From positions 1,178,001-1,242,000 of the forward strand of contig NZ_CP113925.1 in the NCBI RefSeq assembly GCF_029392015.1: a stretch of 64,000 bases of DNA, written 5' to 3'. Source of the DNA: Bifidobacterium sp. ESL0728. Its GTDB lineage: Bacteria; Actinomycetota; Actinomycetes; Actinomycetales; Bifidobacteriaceae. Shown here in pieces: positions 37,868-47,951 of the stretch (its first letter is position 1; each line of letters opens with the position of its first letter). Position numbers and translations under genes: made by a program. The notes under the pieces are model-generated. The model made no database searches, was not told the DNA's origin, and saw only the letters and a program-made list of their open reading frames with translations.

Positions 37868-39272
37868 AGCCGCGCTCACCGTAGCCAAACGGCATCTGAC
37901 CTATATCCTCTTTTACTTGGTGGCGTTCAGCCTGATTATGACGGCCATACTATTCCAAACCGTCTCAGACACGCATGGCTCGTCACCGTCTTATTCGCCG
38001 TATACCTCGCGTGTGGCGGTCATCGACCGGGACGGTGACGCGGGCGGCATTGCGACCGGGCTGCGAGACTATCTCGGCCAGACCAACTCCGTCGTGCACG
38101 TCGATGACAACCGCCGTGCGATGCAGGACACCATGGCCACCGATGCTGCGGATGCCATCTATATCGTGCCGAAAGGCTATATGCGTGACTTTGCGGATGC
38201 TGTTTCTGCAGGCCGTGCTCCGAAGCAGCTCAGTGTGATTCTCAAAGGCCAGGACACCCAAGATCTTTCGGAAACAAAGGTTTCGACGTTCCTTTCGAAC
38301 CTGCGTACCGCATATCTAGCGGGAAATGTTTCGCAGGCTGGAGCTCAGAAAGGTTCTGCAGCTGAAAAGAGTGTCACTGGTACAGCTGTCGGGATGTCTC
38401 CAACAACTTCGCAGTCGGCCAATGTGCCTGTGGCTCCGGCGAATCCAACGGTTGCGACGATGGCTAGATCCGCAGCCAAGATCTCTCAGGCTGATGAATC
38501 CGCCGTTATGCACAGTGCTGTCCGTGAAGTCGTACGCGCCGGCGATGCTGCGAAGTCACAGGCTCATGTCGCCGTGGTCGCCACTCACCGCACCTCAGGC
38601 AACGCTTCGGCAACGTTGGTATTCGGCCGATCGCTGTCACTGGGTTCATATCCCATCGTCACGTCCATGATTGTCGTCATCGCCATGGTGATTGGTGCCT
38701 TCTCCATCGAATCGACCCGTCGTCGTATGGAGGTGTCTCCGGAACGTCCACGCGGCACAGGTCTCGGCCTGTTAGCGGCTTGCGCGGGCATCGGAGTGCT
38801 GGTAACTATCTATTATTTGCTGCTCTCGCTGGGTGTGACCGCCATCATGACCGGCTCGCTTGCGGGATTGGCGCTACGCCCGGTGCTATTGGCAACGTGT
38901 TCGATGGCCATCTTCGTGTTCTTCGGCATTTCGATTGGCTTCGCGCTTGGCCGTCTCGCTATCTCCGCAAGCGCCGCCAACGGAATGGCCAACGTGGTGG
39001 GGCTCGCCATCGCGTTCACTTCCGGCGCTTGGTCATTTGGTTCCTCTGTGATGACCGGTCCTGTGGCATTGATTGGCAAGCTGTTGTGCGGCCGCTGGTA
39101 CCTTGATGCCATCGATCGGGCCATGGGTTTGGGAACTTACGCGGGCGGCACGTCAAGTCTTGGCGGCTGGGCAACCTCTACCGGAATGGTCGCGCTCTTC
39201 GCGATTGCTTTGGTATGCGTCGGTCTTGCCCTTGGGTCTCCAAGACGGCATAAGGAAAGAAACCGAACTTGA
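37854..39272 (+). CDS. ABC-2 type permease, second subunit
   Basis: Permease of 472 residues with the same 1+5 helix layout as its neighbour and a long extracytoplasmic section. A Ser/Ala/Val-rich stretch at about 155-235 within that section is of low complexity and probably disordered. The pairing suggests a heterodimeric membrane part. Possible cargoes are an antimicrobial, a lipid or a peptide; nothing in the sequence decides. Confidence 0.85.
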   Translation: MNICKAALTVAKRHLTYILFYLVAFSLIMTAILFQTVSDTHGSSPSYSPYTSRVAVIDRDGDAGGIATGLRDYLGQTNSVVHVDDNRRAMQDTMATDAADAIYIVPKGYMRDFADAVSAGRAPKQLSVILKGQDTQDLSETKVSTFLSNLRTAYLAGNVSQAGAQKGSAAEKSVTGTAVGMSPTTSQSANVPVAPANPTVATMARSAAKISQADESAVMHSAVREVVRAGDAAKSQAHVAVVATHRTSGNASATLVFGRSLSLGSYPIVTSMIVVIAMVIGAFSIESTRRRMEVSPERPRGTGLGLLAACAGIGVLVTIYYLLLSLGVTAIMTGSLAGLALRPVLLATCSMAIFVFFGISIGFALGRLAISASAANGMANVVGLAIAFTSGAWSFGSSVMTGPVALIGKLLCGRWYLDAIDRAMGLGTYAGGTSSLGGWATSTGMVALFAIALVCVGLALGSPRRHKERNRT

Positions 39273-39318
39273 AATAAGGTTGGTTAAACGCCGATAAATC
39301 CGGCAGCGACTCGATAAG

Positions 39319-39346
39319 CCCCTTCCCGGCAAACGTCTGGAAGGGG
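39319..39346 (+). terminator. Possible terminator between exporter operon and hemW
   Basis: CCCCTTCC (39319-39326) pairs with GGAAGGGG (39339-39346) with a 12-base loop. The T tract is weak, so this could also be a transcript-stabilising hairpin. Confidence 0.5.
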
Positions 39347-39367
39347 TTGCCGCTAGGGTAGAAGGCT

Positions 39368-40864
39368 ATGTTCGAGGTTTATATTCATGTGCCGTTCTGC
39401 TACCGGAGATGCGGGTACTGCGATTTCAACACCTATACGGCCATCGATATGGGATCAGGTGCGTCGCGCGGCAATTATGCGAACCTTGCTATCGACGAGA
39501 TACGACTGGTCAAGGAGTGGCAGGAACGTCACGGAATCAATGAACCGACGTTGTCTACGGTGTTCTTCGGAGGAGGGACACCCACGTTGCTGCCGGCGCG
39601 AGACCTTGGACGAATGCTGCACGCGGTCAAGGAGACGTGGGGTATCGAGGACGGTGCGGAAATCACCACTGAAGCCAACCCTGACACGGTTGACGAACGA
39701 TATCTGGAAACGTTGGCGGAAGCAGGATTCACCCGTATCTCCTTTGGTATGCAGTCGGCTGTGCCGCATGTGTTGAAAACGCTTGACCGCACGCATACGC
39801 CAGCCAATGTGACCGCCGGAGTAAAGGCGGCGAACAAGGTGGGATTGCGTTCCAGCGTCGACCTTATCTATGGGGCTCCCGGCGAAAGTATGGATGACTG
39901 GCGCAAGTCTGTAGAGACGGCCATAGAACTTGGGGTGAATCATATTTCGGCATACGCGCTGACCGTCGAACCCACTACGAAAATGGGTCGGCAGATCAAG
40001 GCCGGAACCATTGCCAAACCGGATGATGACGATGAGGCGGCGAAATACGAAATTGCCGACAATCTGTTCAAACAGGCTGGTCTGCAATGGTACGAAATCT
40101 CGAATTGGGCGCGTCCCGGTTATGAGAGTCGTCACAATCTGGGTTATTGGCGCAACGTCGATTGGGCTGGCATTGGCCCCGGAGCACACTCGCACTACCG
40201 CACGTCGAATGTTGGCGCGTGGCAGGAACATGCGGTTTCCGGCGCTCGCGATATCGATGAGGACGGATTCAGAAAGACAGACACCGCCACTCAGACTGAA
40301 CATAACGCATCAGGCGATCGGAGCGACTTTCAGACTGGCCACGACACATCATGCGATCAGGAGGACTCTCAGACAGTTTCGTCAAACAATCAGAGCAACC
40401 AAAATATGGCTGATACGCCTAAGTCTGGGATGAATCTAGCTTTGCCGAAGTCCGCGGTCTTGGGCGAGACTCTGGATCAACGGGACAATGCTCGTTTTGA
40501 AGCCGAAGACGATATCCACTCCGATGCCAACCAGTTCGGCATACGCGCGTGGGGCATCGCGCATCCCCGCAAATGGGCCGAGGCGATGCACACCGGAAAT
40601 GTGCCGTGGCAGGGTAGTGAGGCCATCACTCACGAGGAGAACCTTGAGGAAACGGTGATGCTCGGCTTGCGCTTGCGTGAAGGGATCGATATCTCGAGAA
40701 TCGAACAGGCTTCCGGACATGCGGTCAATCGTGCAAAACTTCGCGGAATAGAACAGTCTGGTTTGATTGAGATTCAAGACGACAATCGCATCGTGCCGAC
40801 GTTGCGGGGCCGACTGCTCAACGATACGGTCATCGAACAAGTGCTCGACATTTGTGGCTGGTGA
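39368..40864 (+). CDS. hemW: Radical SAM protein HemW
   Basis: HemW-type heme chaperone of 498 residues (family often misnamed coproporphyrinogen oxidase). The radical SAM cluster motif CYRRCGYC (about 11-18) binds [4Fe-4S] and S-adenosylmethionine. FFGGGTPTLL and ISFGMQSA follow. An insertion of about 80 polar residues between about 297 and 375 separates the core from the C-terminal HemW domain. It contains two 39-bp tandem units. Normal HemW is about 380-400 residues. HemN proper can be excluded, since HemN-specific motifs are missing. Confidence 0.9.
   Translation: MFEVYIHVPFCYRRCGYCDFNTYTAIDMGSGASRGNYANLAIDEIRLVKEWQERHGINEPTLSTVFFGGGTPTLLPARDLGRMLHAVKETWGIEDGAEITTEANPDTVDERYLETLAEAGFTRISFGMQSAVPHVLKTLDRTHTPANVTAGVKAANKVGLRSSVDLIYGAPGESMDDWRKSVETAIELGVNHISAYALTVEPTTKMGRQIKAGTIAKPDDDDEAAKYEIADNLFKQAGLQWYEISNWARPGYESRHNLGYWRNVDWAGIGPGAHSHYRTSNVGAWQEHAVSGARDIDEDGFRKTDTATQTEHNASGDRSDFQTGHDTSCDQEDSQTVSSNNQSNQNMADTPKSGMNLALPKSAVLGETLDQRDNARFEAEDDIHSDANQFGIRAWGIAHPRKWAEAMHTGNVPWQGSEAITHEENLEETVMLGLRLREGIDISRIEQASGHAVNRAKLRGIEQSGLIEIQDDNRIVPTLRGRLLNDTVIEQVLDICGW
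40292..40369 (+). repeat. Two 39-bp tandem units inside hemW
   Basis: Units 40292-40330 and 40331-40369 both begin CAGACTG and share CGATC and GACT elements in register; each encodes 13 residues with a T-x-H-x-x-S-x-D pattern. They lie in the variable insertion of HemW. Confidence 0.75.
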
Positions 40865-40932
40865 CGGTATAAACCGCGAAAAATTACTAATTCGAGTCCG
40901 CGTATATGGCATTCGACTTGATTGCGGCAAGG

Positions 40933-41009
40933 TTGCAGAGATAATCACGGAATTTGCCTTTGAAGTGTGATTTTCGTCGGTATAGCTACTGATTTGCAGA
41001 AATAATCAC
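40933..41009 (+). promoter_or_regulatory. Direct repeats upstream of gltB
   Basis: TTGCAGAGATAATCAC (40933-40948) and TTGCAGAAATAATCAC (40994-41009) differ at one base and are each followed by TTGAAGTGT. A 286-bp non-coding space separates hemW and gltB, so these could be sites for a nitrogen-responsive regulator. No specific regulator is identified. Confidence 0.45.
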
Positions 41010-41150
41010 ATTGAAGTGTATCCGACGATAGGCAGATGTCCACGATGTGGAAGATTTTGCGTGAAAATGGACATCGATACATTTCTGACATCACGTACCG
41101 CTAATCTATGAGAGCGCTCGTTACGGAGCATCAGTTTTTGGAAGCTAGAG

Positions 41151-44100
41151 GTGATTGTGGTGACGGCTAAAACCCCACTCGATTTGACGATTCATCGCCC
41201 GCAAGATATGTACGACCCGGCGGCGGAGCACGACGCGTGCGGTGTCGGTATGGTCACCACTTTGAACAAGCGACCGGAACGCAAAATTGTCGACGATGCC
41301 ATCGAAGTGCTGGTCAATTTGAACCATCGTGGAGCGGTCGGAGCAGAGGAGAATACCGGTGATGGTGCCGGAATCCTTATGGCTATGCCCGACGAATTCA
41401 TGCGTTCGGTTATTGAGGCGGATTTGCCGGAAGCCGGTCATTATGTCGCGGGTATTGCTTTTCTCGACCGCGATTTGGCTGCGGCAAGCGAGCAAAAGCG
41501 TCAGATCGCCGATATTGTGGCGCAGGAAGGGCTGGAAGTCCTCGCGTGGCGTACGGTTCCGACCAACCCAGACGGGCTGGGATTGCAAGCGCTGGCCTCC
41601 ATGCCCGCCTTCGAAATGCTGGTCATGGCTTCTCCGAAAGGTGACGGACAGGAATCGTTGGGTGACCTCGAACTTGATCGTAAAGCCTTCCGCGTGCGCA
41701 AGCGGGTCGAGCATGAGGCCGGCGTCTATTTCGCCTCGCTTTCGGCGCGCACCATCACTTACAAGGGCATGCTCACCACGATGCAACTCACCAGCTTCTT
41801 CCCTGATCTTCTCGCTGCGAAAATGAAGACGACCATCGCCATCGTTCACTCGCGTTTCTCGACAAACACGTTCCCGAGCTGGCCGTTGGCCCAGCCGTTC
41901 CGCCTTATCGCCCACAACGGCGAAATCAACACCATTCAGGGCAATCGCAACTGGCTTTCCGCGCGCGAAGGCAAACTCAGCAGTAAGCTGCTGGGGGAGT
42001 TCGAACCGTTGCTGCCGATAACCACGCCGGGCTATTCCGATTCCGGCACCTTTGACGAATGCTTGGAACTATTACATCTCGCCGGCCGCAGCCTGCCGCA
42101 CGCCGTGCTGATGATGCTGCCTCCTGCTTGGGAAAAGGACGATACGCTGGATGCGGACGTTCGCGCGTTCTACGAATACAACAATTCGTTGATTGAGCCA
42201 TGGGACGGCCCGGCCGACATCATCTTCACCGATGGCACGTTGGTCGGCGCGCAACTTGACCGCAACGGCTTCCGTCCCGGGCGTTGGCAGATGACCGACG
42301 ATGGCTATGTCGTGCTCGCCAGTGAGGCCGGGGTGCTTCCCGAAACCGAGCAGGAACATATCGTCGCCAAAGGCAGGCTCGAACCGGGAAAGATGTTCCT
42401 CATTGATACCGCTGAGGGACGCGTTGTGCCTGATACGGAAATCAAGAACAAGCTCGCCACCCAGCATCCGTACCGTCAGTGGATCGAAGGGAATGCCGTA
42501 AGCCTGAGCGACCTGCCGGCACGTGAGCACGTCCGTCATTCCAACGTTTCCGTCGTCCGCCGCCAACGCGCTTTCGGCTATACGCAGGAAGATTTGAAAA
42601 TCCTGCTGCGTCCTATGGCCAACACAGGCAAGGAGCCTATCGGAGCGATGGGCAATGACACCCCACAGCCCGTGCTTTCCAAGAACAGTCGCATGCTCTT
42701 CGATTATTTCACCCAGAAATTCGCCCAGGTCACCAATCCGCCGCTCGACTGGGAACGTGAGGAGATTGTTACGTCGTTGGCCTCTGCCATCGGCCCGGAA
42801 CCGAATCTACTTGAGGATTTGGAGCTTTCCGCCAAGAAGATCGTCATTCCCAATCCGGTTATCGATTCCGACGAGATGGCCCAGCTCAAGCGTCTTGACC
42901 GTGCCAAAGTGCTCGGTGGATATTACAAACCGTTTGTTGTCCATGGACTTTACCAGGTCGCAGGCGGCGGTGAAGCCCTTGAAGCACGCCTTGATGAGAT
43001 CTTCGACGAAGTCGACCAGGCCATTGCGGACGGCAAGAACTTCATTGTGCTTTCCGATCGTGATTCCAACCATACTTGGGGACCGATTCCTTCGTTGCTC
43101 CTGACCAGTGCTGTACAGCATCATTTGCTCCGCACACACACTCGTACCCAGGTCTCGATGGCCGTCGAGGCCGGCGATGTGCGCGAGATCCACCATGTTG
43201 CGCTGCTGATTGCCTACGGCGCGGCCTGCGTCAACCCGTACCTCGCCTTCGAATCCGTTGAGGATCTGGCCCGAGGCGGCTTCCTTGACGTCGATGCCAA
43301 AACCGGTGTCGAAAATCTGCGCAAGGCACTTTCTGTCGGAGTTCTGAAGATTATGAGCAAGATGGGCGTCTCGACGATTATGAGTTACCGTGGTGCCCAG
43401 CTTTTTGAAGCTATTGGTCTCAATCAGGACGTCATCGACAAATACTTCACCGGCACCACCTCGCGCGTCGGCGGCATCGGGCTCGACGAAATCGCCGAGG
43501 AAGTCGCCATACGGCACCGCGTCGCCTATCCGAACCAGTGGACGGCGACCCCGCACCGCAGACTTCGTATTGGCGGACAATACAAATGGAGGAGAACCGG
43601 CGAGGACCATCTGAACGATCCCGAATCCGTGTTCCTTCTGCAGCAGGCCACCCAGCGTGGAGACTACGGTCTGTTCAAGAAGTATTCGCAACACGTCAAT
43701 GACACCTCTAACAGGCTGATGACCTTGCGCGGATTGATGAAGTTCACCGGCAACCGCAAGCCTATTCCAATCGAGGAGGTCGAACCGGAAAGCGAAATCG
43801 TCAAACGGTTCTCCACCGGAGCGATGAGCTACGGTTCCATCTCGCAGGAAGCGCATGAGACGCTGGCCATCGCAATGAATTCCATCGGCGCACGCTCCAA
43901 CTCCGGCGAAGGCGGCGAATCTGACGACCGCATCGAAGATCCGATGCGTTCCAGCCGCATCAAGCAGATCGCCTCGGCTCGTTTCGGCGTGACCAGCGAT
44001 TACCTCGTCCATGCCACTGACCTGCAGATTAAGCTCGCGCAGGGTGCCAAGCCCGGCGAAGGAGGCCATTTGCCCGGGGCCAAGGTTCCGCCGTGGATCG

Positions 44101-45746
44101 CCACCGTACGCCACGCCACGCCTGGTGTTGAACTCATCTCTCCGCCGCCTCACCACGACATCTACTCCATCGAGGATCTGAAACAACTGATTTATGATGC
44201 GAAGATGGCCAACCCCAAGGCTCGTATCCATGTCAAGCTTGTCTCCGAATTCGGTGTCGGCACAGTTGCAGCCGGTGTGGCCAAATGCCATGCCGATGTC
44301 GTGCTCATCTCCGGTTCCGACGGCGGCACGGGTGCTGCTCCGTTGAACGCCATCAAGCACGCCGGCACTCCCTGGGAGATCGGACTTTCCGAAACCCAGC
44401 AGACGCTGATTCTGAACGGCCTGCGTTCCCGTATCGTCGTGCAGTGCGACGGTGAGCTTAAAACCGGCCGTGACGTGGTCATCGCCGCATTGCTTGGCGC
44501 CGAGGAATTCGGCTTCGCCACTACGGCGCTTATGGCCGAAGGCTGCGTCATGATGCGCGCCTGCAACCTGAACACTTGCCCGCAAGGCATCGCCACCCAA
44601 GACCCTGAACTTCGTGCCCGCTACACGGGAAAGCCCGAGTATGTGGTCAACTTCTTCATGTTCATCGCCCGCGAGGTGCGTGAACTGTTGGCACAGCTTG
44701 GTTTCCACAGTCTTGAAGAAGCCGTCGGTCATGTCGAATGCCTCAATCAGGACGAAGCCGTGGAACGTTGGAAGTCCAACGGTATCGACCTTTCCAACGT
44801 CCTTGCCCAGTCCGGCCCGACCCCCGGAACGATTCTGCACCAGACCATTGAGCAGAACCATGAACTCGACAAGGCCCTTGACAACAGGCTCATCGACTTG
44901 GTCAAGTCTGCACTAGACAATCGCGAGCCGGTACGTCTCGACCTGCCGATTCGCAACGTCAACCGCACCGTCGGTACGATGGTCGGCTACGAAATCACCA
45001 AGCGCTATGGCGCCAAGGGCCTGCCCGACGACACCATCGACATGACCCTGCGCGGTTCCGGCGGCCAGTCCATCGGCGCGTTCATCCCGCGAGGCGAGAC
45101 TTTGCGTATCTATGGCGAAGTCAATGATTACGCGGCCAAGGGGCTTTCCGGCGGACGCATCATCGTGCGTCCAGAAGATGGTCAACTGGAGTTCGACCCG
45201 CACACCAACGTCATCGCGGGCAACGTCACCGGTTTCGGTGCGACCTCAGGAGAGATGTACGTCGCCGGACGGGCCGGCGAGCGTTTCGCCGTGCGCAACG
45301 GGGGAGCGACGTTCGTCGTGGAAGGCGTGGGTGACCACGGCTGCGAATACATGACCGGTGGCACCGTCGTGGTGCTCGGCCCGACCGGCCGCAACTTCGG
45401 CGCCGGCTTCTCCGGAGGCCATGCCTATGTGCTCGATCTGGATATGAACAAGGTCAATCCGGGTGCCGTCAAGTCGGGTTCGCTGCTCTTCGAGGCCTTG
45501 GATGACCCCGAAGCCCAACGAGTCCATCAGATGGTCAAGAAGCACGCCGAAGAAACCGGCTCCGCCTTCGCCCAAAGTCTGCTCGACGATTGGGAAGAGG
45601 CACGTTCCCGCTTCACGCACGTCGTGCCCAAACAGTTCGTCGCGATGAGTGCGGCCATGGACGAGGCGAAAGCCAACAACGTCGATTTCAACGCCCCAGG
45701 AGCATGGGACGATGTCTACGAGCATGTGATGGAGGAAGTGGACTGA
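41151..45746 (+). CDS. gltB: Glutamate synthase large subunit
   Basis: NADPH-type GOGAT large chain of up to 1531 residues, combining glutamine and 2-oxoglutarate to two glutamates. The glutaminase nucleophile is Cys30 in HDACGVGMV, exposed after propeptide removal. The FMN/synthase domain follows, and the [3Fe-4S] cluster Cys residues are in GCVMMRACNLNTCPQG. The GXGXG structural beta helix ends the protein. Start is uncertain among GTG 41151, 41157 and 41160; AGAGG is best placed for 41160. Overlaps gltD by one base (TGATG). Confidence 0.97.
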   Translation: MIVVTAKTPLDLTIHRPQDMYDPAAEHDACGVGMVTTLNKRPERKIVDDAIEVLVNLNHRGAVGAEENTGDGAGILMAMPDEFMRSVIEADLPEAGHYVAGIAFLDRDLAAASEQKRQIADIVAQEGLEVLAWRTVPTNPDGLGLQALASMPAFEMLVMASPKGDGQESLGDLELDRKAFRVRKRVEHEAGVYFASLSARTITYKGMLTTMQLTSFFPDLLAAKMKTTIAIVHSRFSTNTFPSWPLAQPFRLIAHNGEINTIQGNRNWLSAREGKLSSKLLGEFEPLLPITTPGYSDSGTFDECLELLHLAGRSLPHAVLMMLPPAWEKDDTLDADVRAFYEYNNSLIEPWDGPADIIFTDGTLVGAQLDRNGFRPGRWQMTDDGYVVLASEAGVLPETEQEHIVAKGRLEPGKMFLIDTAEGRVVPDTEIKNKLATQHPYRQWIEGNAVSLSDLPAREHVRHSNVSVVRRQRAFGYTQEDLKILLRPMANTGKEPIGAMGNDTPQPVLSKNSRMLFDYFTQKFAQVTNPPLDWEREEIVTSLASAIGPEPNLLEDLELSAKKIVIPNPVIDSDEMAQLKRLDRAKVLGGYYKPFVVHGLYQVAGGGEALEARLDEIFDEVDQAIADGKNFIVLSDRDSNHTWGPIPSLLLTSAVQHHLLRTHTRTQVSMAVEAGDVREIHHVALLIAYGAACVNPYLAFESVEDLARGGFLDVDAKTGVENLRKALSVGVLKIMSKMGVSTIMSYRGAQLFEAIGLNQDVIDKYFTGTTSRVGGIGLDEIAEEVAIRHRVAYPNQWTATPHRRLRIGGQYKWRRTGEDHLNDPESVFLLQQATQRGDYGLFKKYSQHVNDTSNRLMTLRGLMKFTGNRKPIPIEEVEPESEIVKRFSTGAMSYGSISQEAHETLAIAMNSIGARSNSGEGGESDDRIEDPMRSSRIKQIASARFGVTSDYLVHATDLQIKLAQGAKPGEGGHLPGAKVPPWIATVRHATPGVELISPPPHHDIYSIEDLKQLIYDAKMANPKARIHVKLVSEFGVGTVAAGVAKCHADVVLISGSDGGTGAAPLNAIKHAGTPWEIGLSETQQTLILNGLRSRIVVQCDGELKTGRDVVIAALLGAEEFGFATTALMAEGCVMMRACNLNTCPQGIATQDPELRARYTGKPEYVVNFFMFIAREVRELLAQLGFHSLEEAVGHVECLNQDEAVERWKSNGIDLSNVLAQSGPTPGTILHQTIEQNHELDKALDNRLIDLVKSALDNREPVRLDLPIRNVNRTVGTMVGYEITKRYGAKGLPDDTIDMTLRGSGGQSIGAFIPRGETLRIYGEVNDYAAKGLSGGRIIVRPEDGQLEFDPHTNVIAGNVTGFGATSGEMYVAGRAGERFAVRNGGATFVVEGVGDHGCEYMTGGTVVVLGPTGRNFGAGFSGGHAYVLDLDMNKVNPGAVKSGSLLFEALDDPEAQRVHQMVKKHAEETGSAFAQSLLDDWEEARSRFTHVVPKQFVAMSAAMDEAKANNVDFNAPGAWDDVYEHVMEEVD

Positions 45747-47287
45747 TGAGCGACCCCAAAGGATTTCTGAAAGTACGTACCCGCCACGAGGCGCAGGACC
45801 GTCCGGTCGCCGAGCGCATCCACGATTGGAAGGACGTGCACGCCCAGTCCGGCTTCCAGCCTTGGACCAAGGAACAAGCCGCGCGTTGCATGGACTGTGG
45901 CACACCGTTCTGTATGACTGGTTGCCCGTTGGGCAACATCATTCCAGACTTCAACGATCTGGTTCGTCAGGGCCAATGGGAGGAAGCCTACCAGCGGCTT
46001 TCGTCGACCAATAATTTCCCGGAAGTCACCGGTCTGATCTGCCCGGCACCTTGTGAACAGGCCTGCGTTTTGGGCATTCACCAGCCCGCGACCATGATCA
46101 AGGCCGACGAGCAGACCATCATCGACCAGGCTTGGAAGCTCGACTACGTCAAGCCGATGCCTCCGCAGCGCCTGACCGACATGACCATCGCCATCGTCGG
46201 TTCCGGCCCCGCAGGCCTCGCGTGCGCCCAACAATTGACCCGCGCTGGTCATACCGTCGTCGTCTATGAACGCGACGACGAAATCGGCGGCCTCATGCGC
46301 TATGGCATCCCTTCCTTCAAACTGGACAAGCACCTGATTGATCGCCGCATCGAGCAGATGGAAGCCGAAGGCACTGTATTCCGAACGAATATGGAAATCG
46401 GCAAGGATGTGAGCTGGGACGAGCTGCGGTCGCGTTACGACGCCGTGGTTGTCGCCATCGGTTCCGGGGTGCCCCGCGACGTGAACGTGCCCGGTCGCGA
46501 ACTTGACGGCATCCACTTCGCCATGGACTTCCTGCCCGATGCCAACCGTCGTTGCGAAGGCAAGGAACCGGTTAACGACATCGATGCCAACGGCAAGAAA
46601 GTCGTCATCATCGGCGGCGGCGACACCGGCTCGGATTGCTTGGGTACTGCCATCCGTCAGGGTGCCACGAGCATCACCGTCCTGCAGATCAACCCCAAAG
46701 AGCCGAGCGTTCGCCCTGATAATCAGCCGTGGCCCACTTACGCGCGCCTCTACCAGCCAACCACCTCGATGGAGGAGGGCGGCACCTACGAATACAGCAC
46801 CGATACCGTCAGCTTCAGCGGCATTGCGGAAGTCGATGAAACCGAATGTGTAACGTTGGATGACACGGGTCTGGCGAGTGGGTTCGTGGCCGATGAATCC
46901 GGTCATATTACCGGGGTGAAGGTCATTGACGTCAAACGTACCGAGGACGGCAGGCGCGAGCATGTCCCCGGAACCGAGCGGATCATTGACGCTGATTTGG
47001 TACTGATTTCAACCGGTTTCCAGCATCCCAATACCACAACGCTCCTTGACCAGCTGCCGGTCGAGCTCGATCAACGCGGCAATGTGGCAAGAAACAAGCA
47101 ATTCGAGACCAGCCAGGATGGTGTGTTCGTGTGCGGCGATGCCGGGCGTGGCCAGAGCCTTGTGGTCTGGGCGATTGCAGAAGGTCGCAGCTGCGCCTCC
47201 GCTGTCGATCGCTTCCTCAACGGGACCACCGAACTTCCCGCCCCGATCGTCTCCACCCAGAAGCCGATGGCGCTGCCTCGGGTCTGA
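45746..47287 (+). CDS. gltD: Glutamate synthase small subunit
   Basis: Beta chain of 513 residues that passes electrons from NADPH through FAD and iron-sulfur clusters to GltB. N-terminal Cys motifs CMDCGTPFCMTGCPLGN and CPAPCEQACVLG bind two [4Fe-4S] clusters. VGSGPAGLACAQQL (about 150-163) is the FAD loop, and GGGDTGSDCLG the NADPH loop. The ATG overlaps the gltB stop, which implies coupled translation and equal subunit supply. Confidence 0.97.
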   Translation: MSDPKGFLKVRTRHEAQDRPVAERIHDWKDVHAQSGFQPWTKEQAARCMDCGTPFCMTGCPLGNIIPDFNDLVRQGQWEEAYQRLSSTNNFPEVTGLICPAPCEQACVLGIHQPATMIKADEQTIIDQAWKLDYVKPMPPQRLTDMTIAIVGSGPAGLACAQQLTRAGHTVVVYERDDEIGGLMRYGIPSFKLDKHLIDRRIEQMEAEGTVFRTNMEIGKDVSWDELRSRYDAVVVAIGSGVPRDVNVPGRELDGIHFAMDFLPDANRRCEGKEPVNDIDANGKKVVIIGGGDTGSDCLGTAIRQGATSITVLQINPKEPSVRPDNQPWPTYARLYQPTTSMEEGGTYEYSTDTVSFSGIAEVDETECVTLDDTGLASGFVADESGHITGVKVIDVKRTEDGRREHVPGTERIIDADLVLISTGFQHPNTTTLLDQLPVELDQRGNVARNKQFETSQDGVFVCGDAGRGQSLVVWAIAEGRSCASAVDRFLNGTTELPAPIVSTQKPMALPRV

Positions 47288-47433
47288 GATGTCTGAGAGG
47301 CATGTGAGGTCTGGGATACCTATGAGCTCTTAAGAACTACAGGTGGGCTCAGAAGTCTCAGTACGAACAGCTTGGCAGGGTTCGGGCTAAAATCTAGACA
47401 TAGGACGAAATTCAAAAGCCGAAAGGAATCGAG

Positions 47434-47886
47434 ATGCCGAATCGCGCCGAACGCCGTGCCCAAGCCAAGCGTAACCGTCAAGGTGTGCCACAACCCAATC
47501 AGCCACAGAATCGTGGCCGTGGGGGTATGATCGACGAATATTCTCTGCAGGAGCGCAGCCGTCGCCTTGAAGAGAACGGTGGCACCGAGTGGAAGCCCAA
47601 GGCCGAGAAACTTGCGGTGCCTGCGGAGAACCTTGACCCGAACTACAGCGATCCGAAGGTCATGAAAGCCCCGCATTCGTTGCATCAGTGGTTCCGGATT
47701 ATCAGTTGGACACTGATTATCCTTTCCGGTATTGCGTTCGCGATCCTGATGTGGGTTCCCAAGCATCCGTTGTGGCTGATCGTCACCGTTTCCGTCATTT
47801 TTGTGGTCGGCGTGCTGAGCCTGCTTGTTACAGCCGGCAATTACCATCACAATCCGAACCTTGACGCCAACGGCACTGCCATTTAA
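47434..47886 (+). CDS. Small hypothetical membrane protein
   Basis: Protein of 150 residues. A basic, Gln/Arg-rich N-terminus (RAERRAQAKRNR) precedes a polar linker, and two hydrophobic helices at about 88-107 and 111-131 follow. The short C-terminal tail is polar. No family recognised; it probably sits in the inner membrane with the basic end in the cytoplasm. A GAAAGGAA site precedes the ATG. It stands alone between gltD and glgA. Confidence 0.7.
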   Translation: MPNRAERRAQAKRNRQGVPQPNQPQNRGRGGMIDEYSLQERSRRLEENGGTEWKPKAEKLAVPAENLDPNYSDPKVMKAPHSLHQWFRIISWTLIILSGIAFAILMWVPKHPLWLIVTVSVIFVVGVLSLLVTAGNYHHNPNLDANGTAI

Positions 47887-47951
47887 TGGAAATTATTGGG
47901 CATGCAAATCATTATCCAAAAATAATAGTCGAATAAGGTTGACTGACCCGT

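Noticed and set aside
39368-40864. Assignment as coproporphyrinogen III oxidase HemN
   Set aside because: The motif CYRRCGYC and domain order fit HemW; HemN-specific residues are not seen and no heme genes are adjacent.
42807-44861. 684-codon frame antisense to gltB
   Set aside because: Mirrors the strong codon bias of gltB on the other strand; product has no domain and gltB is certain.
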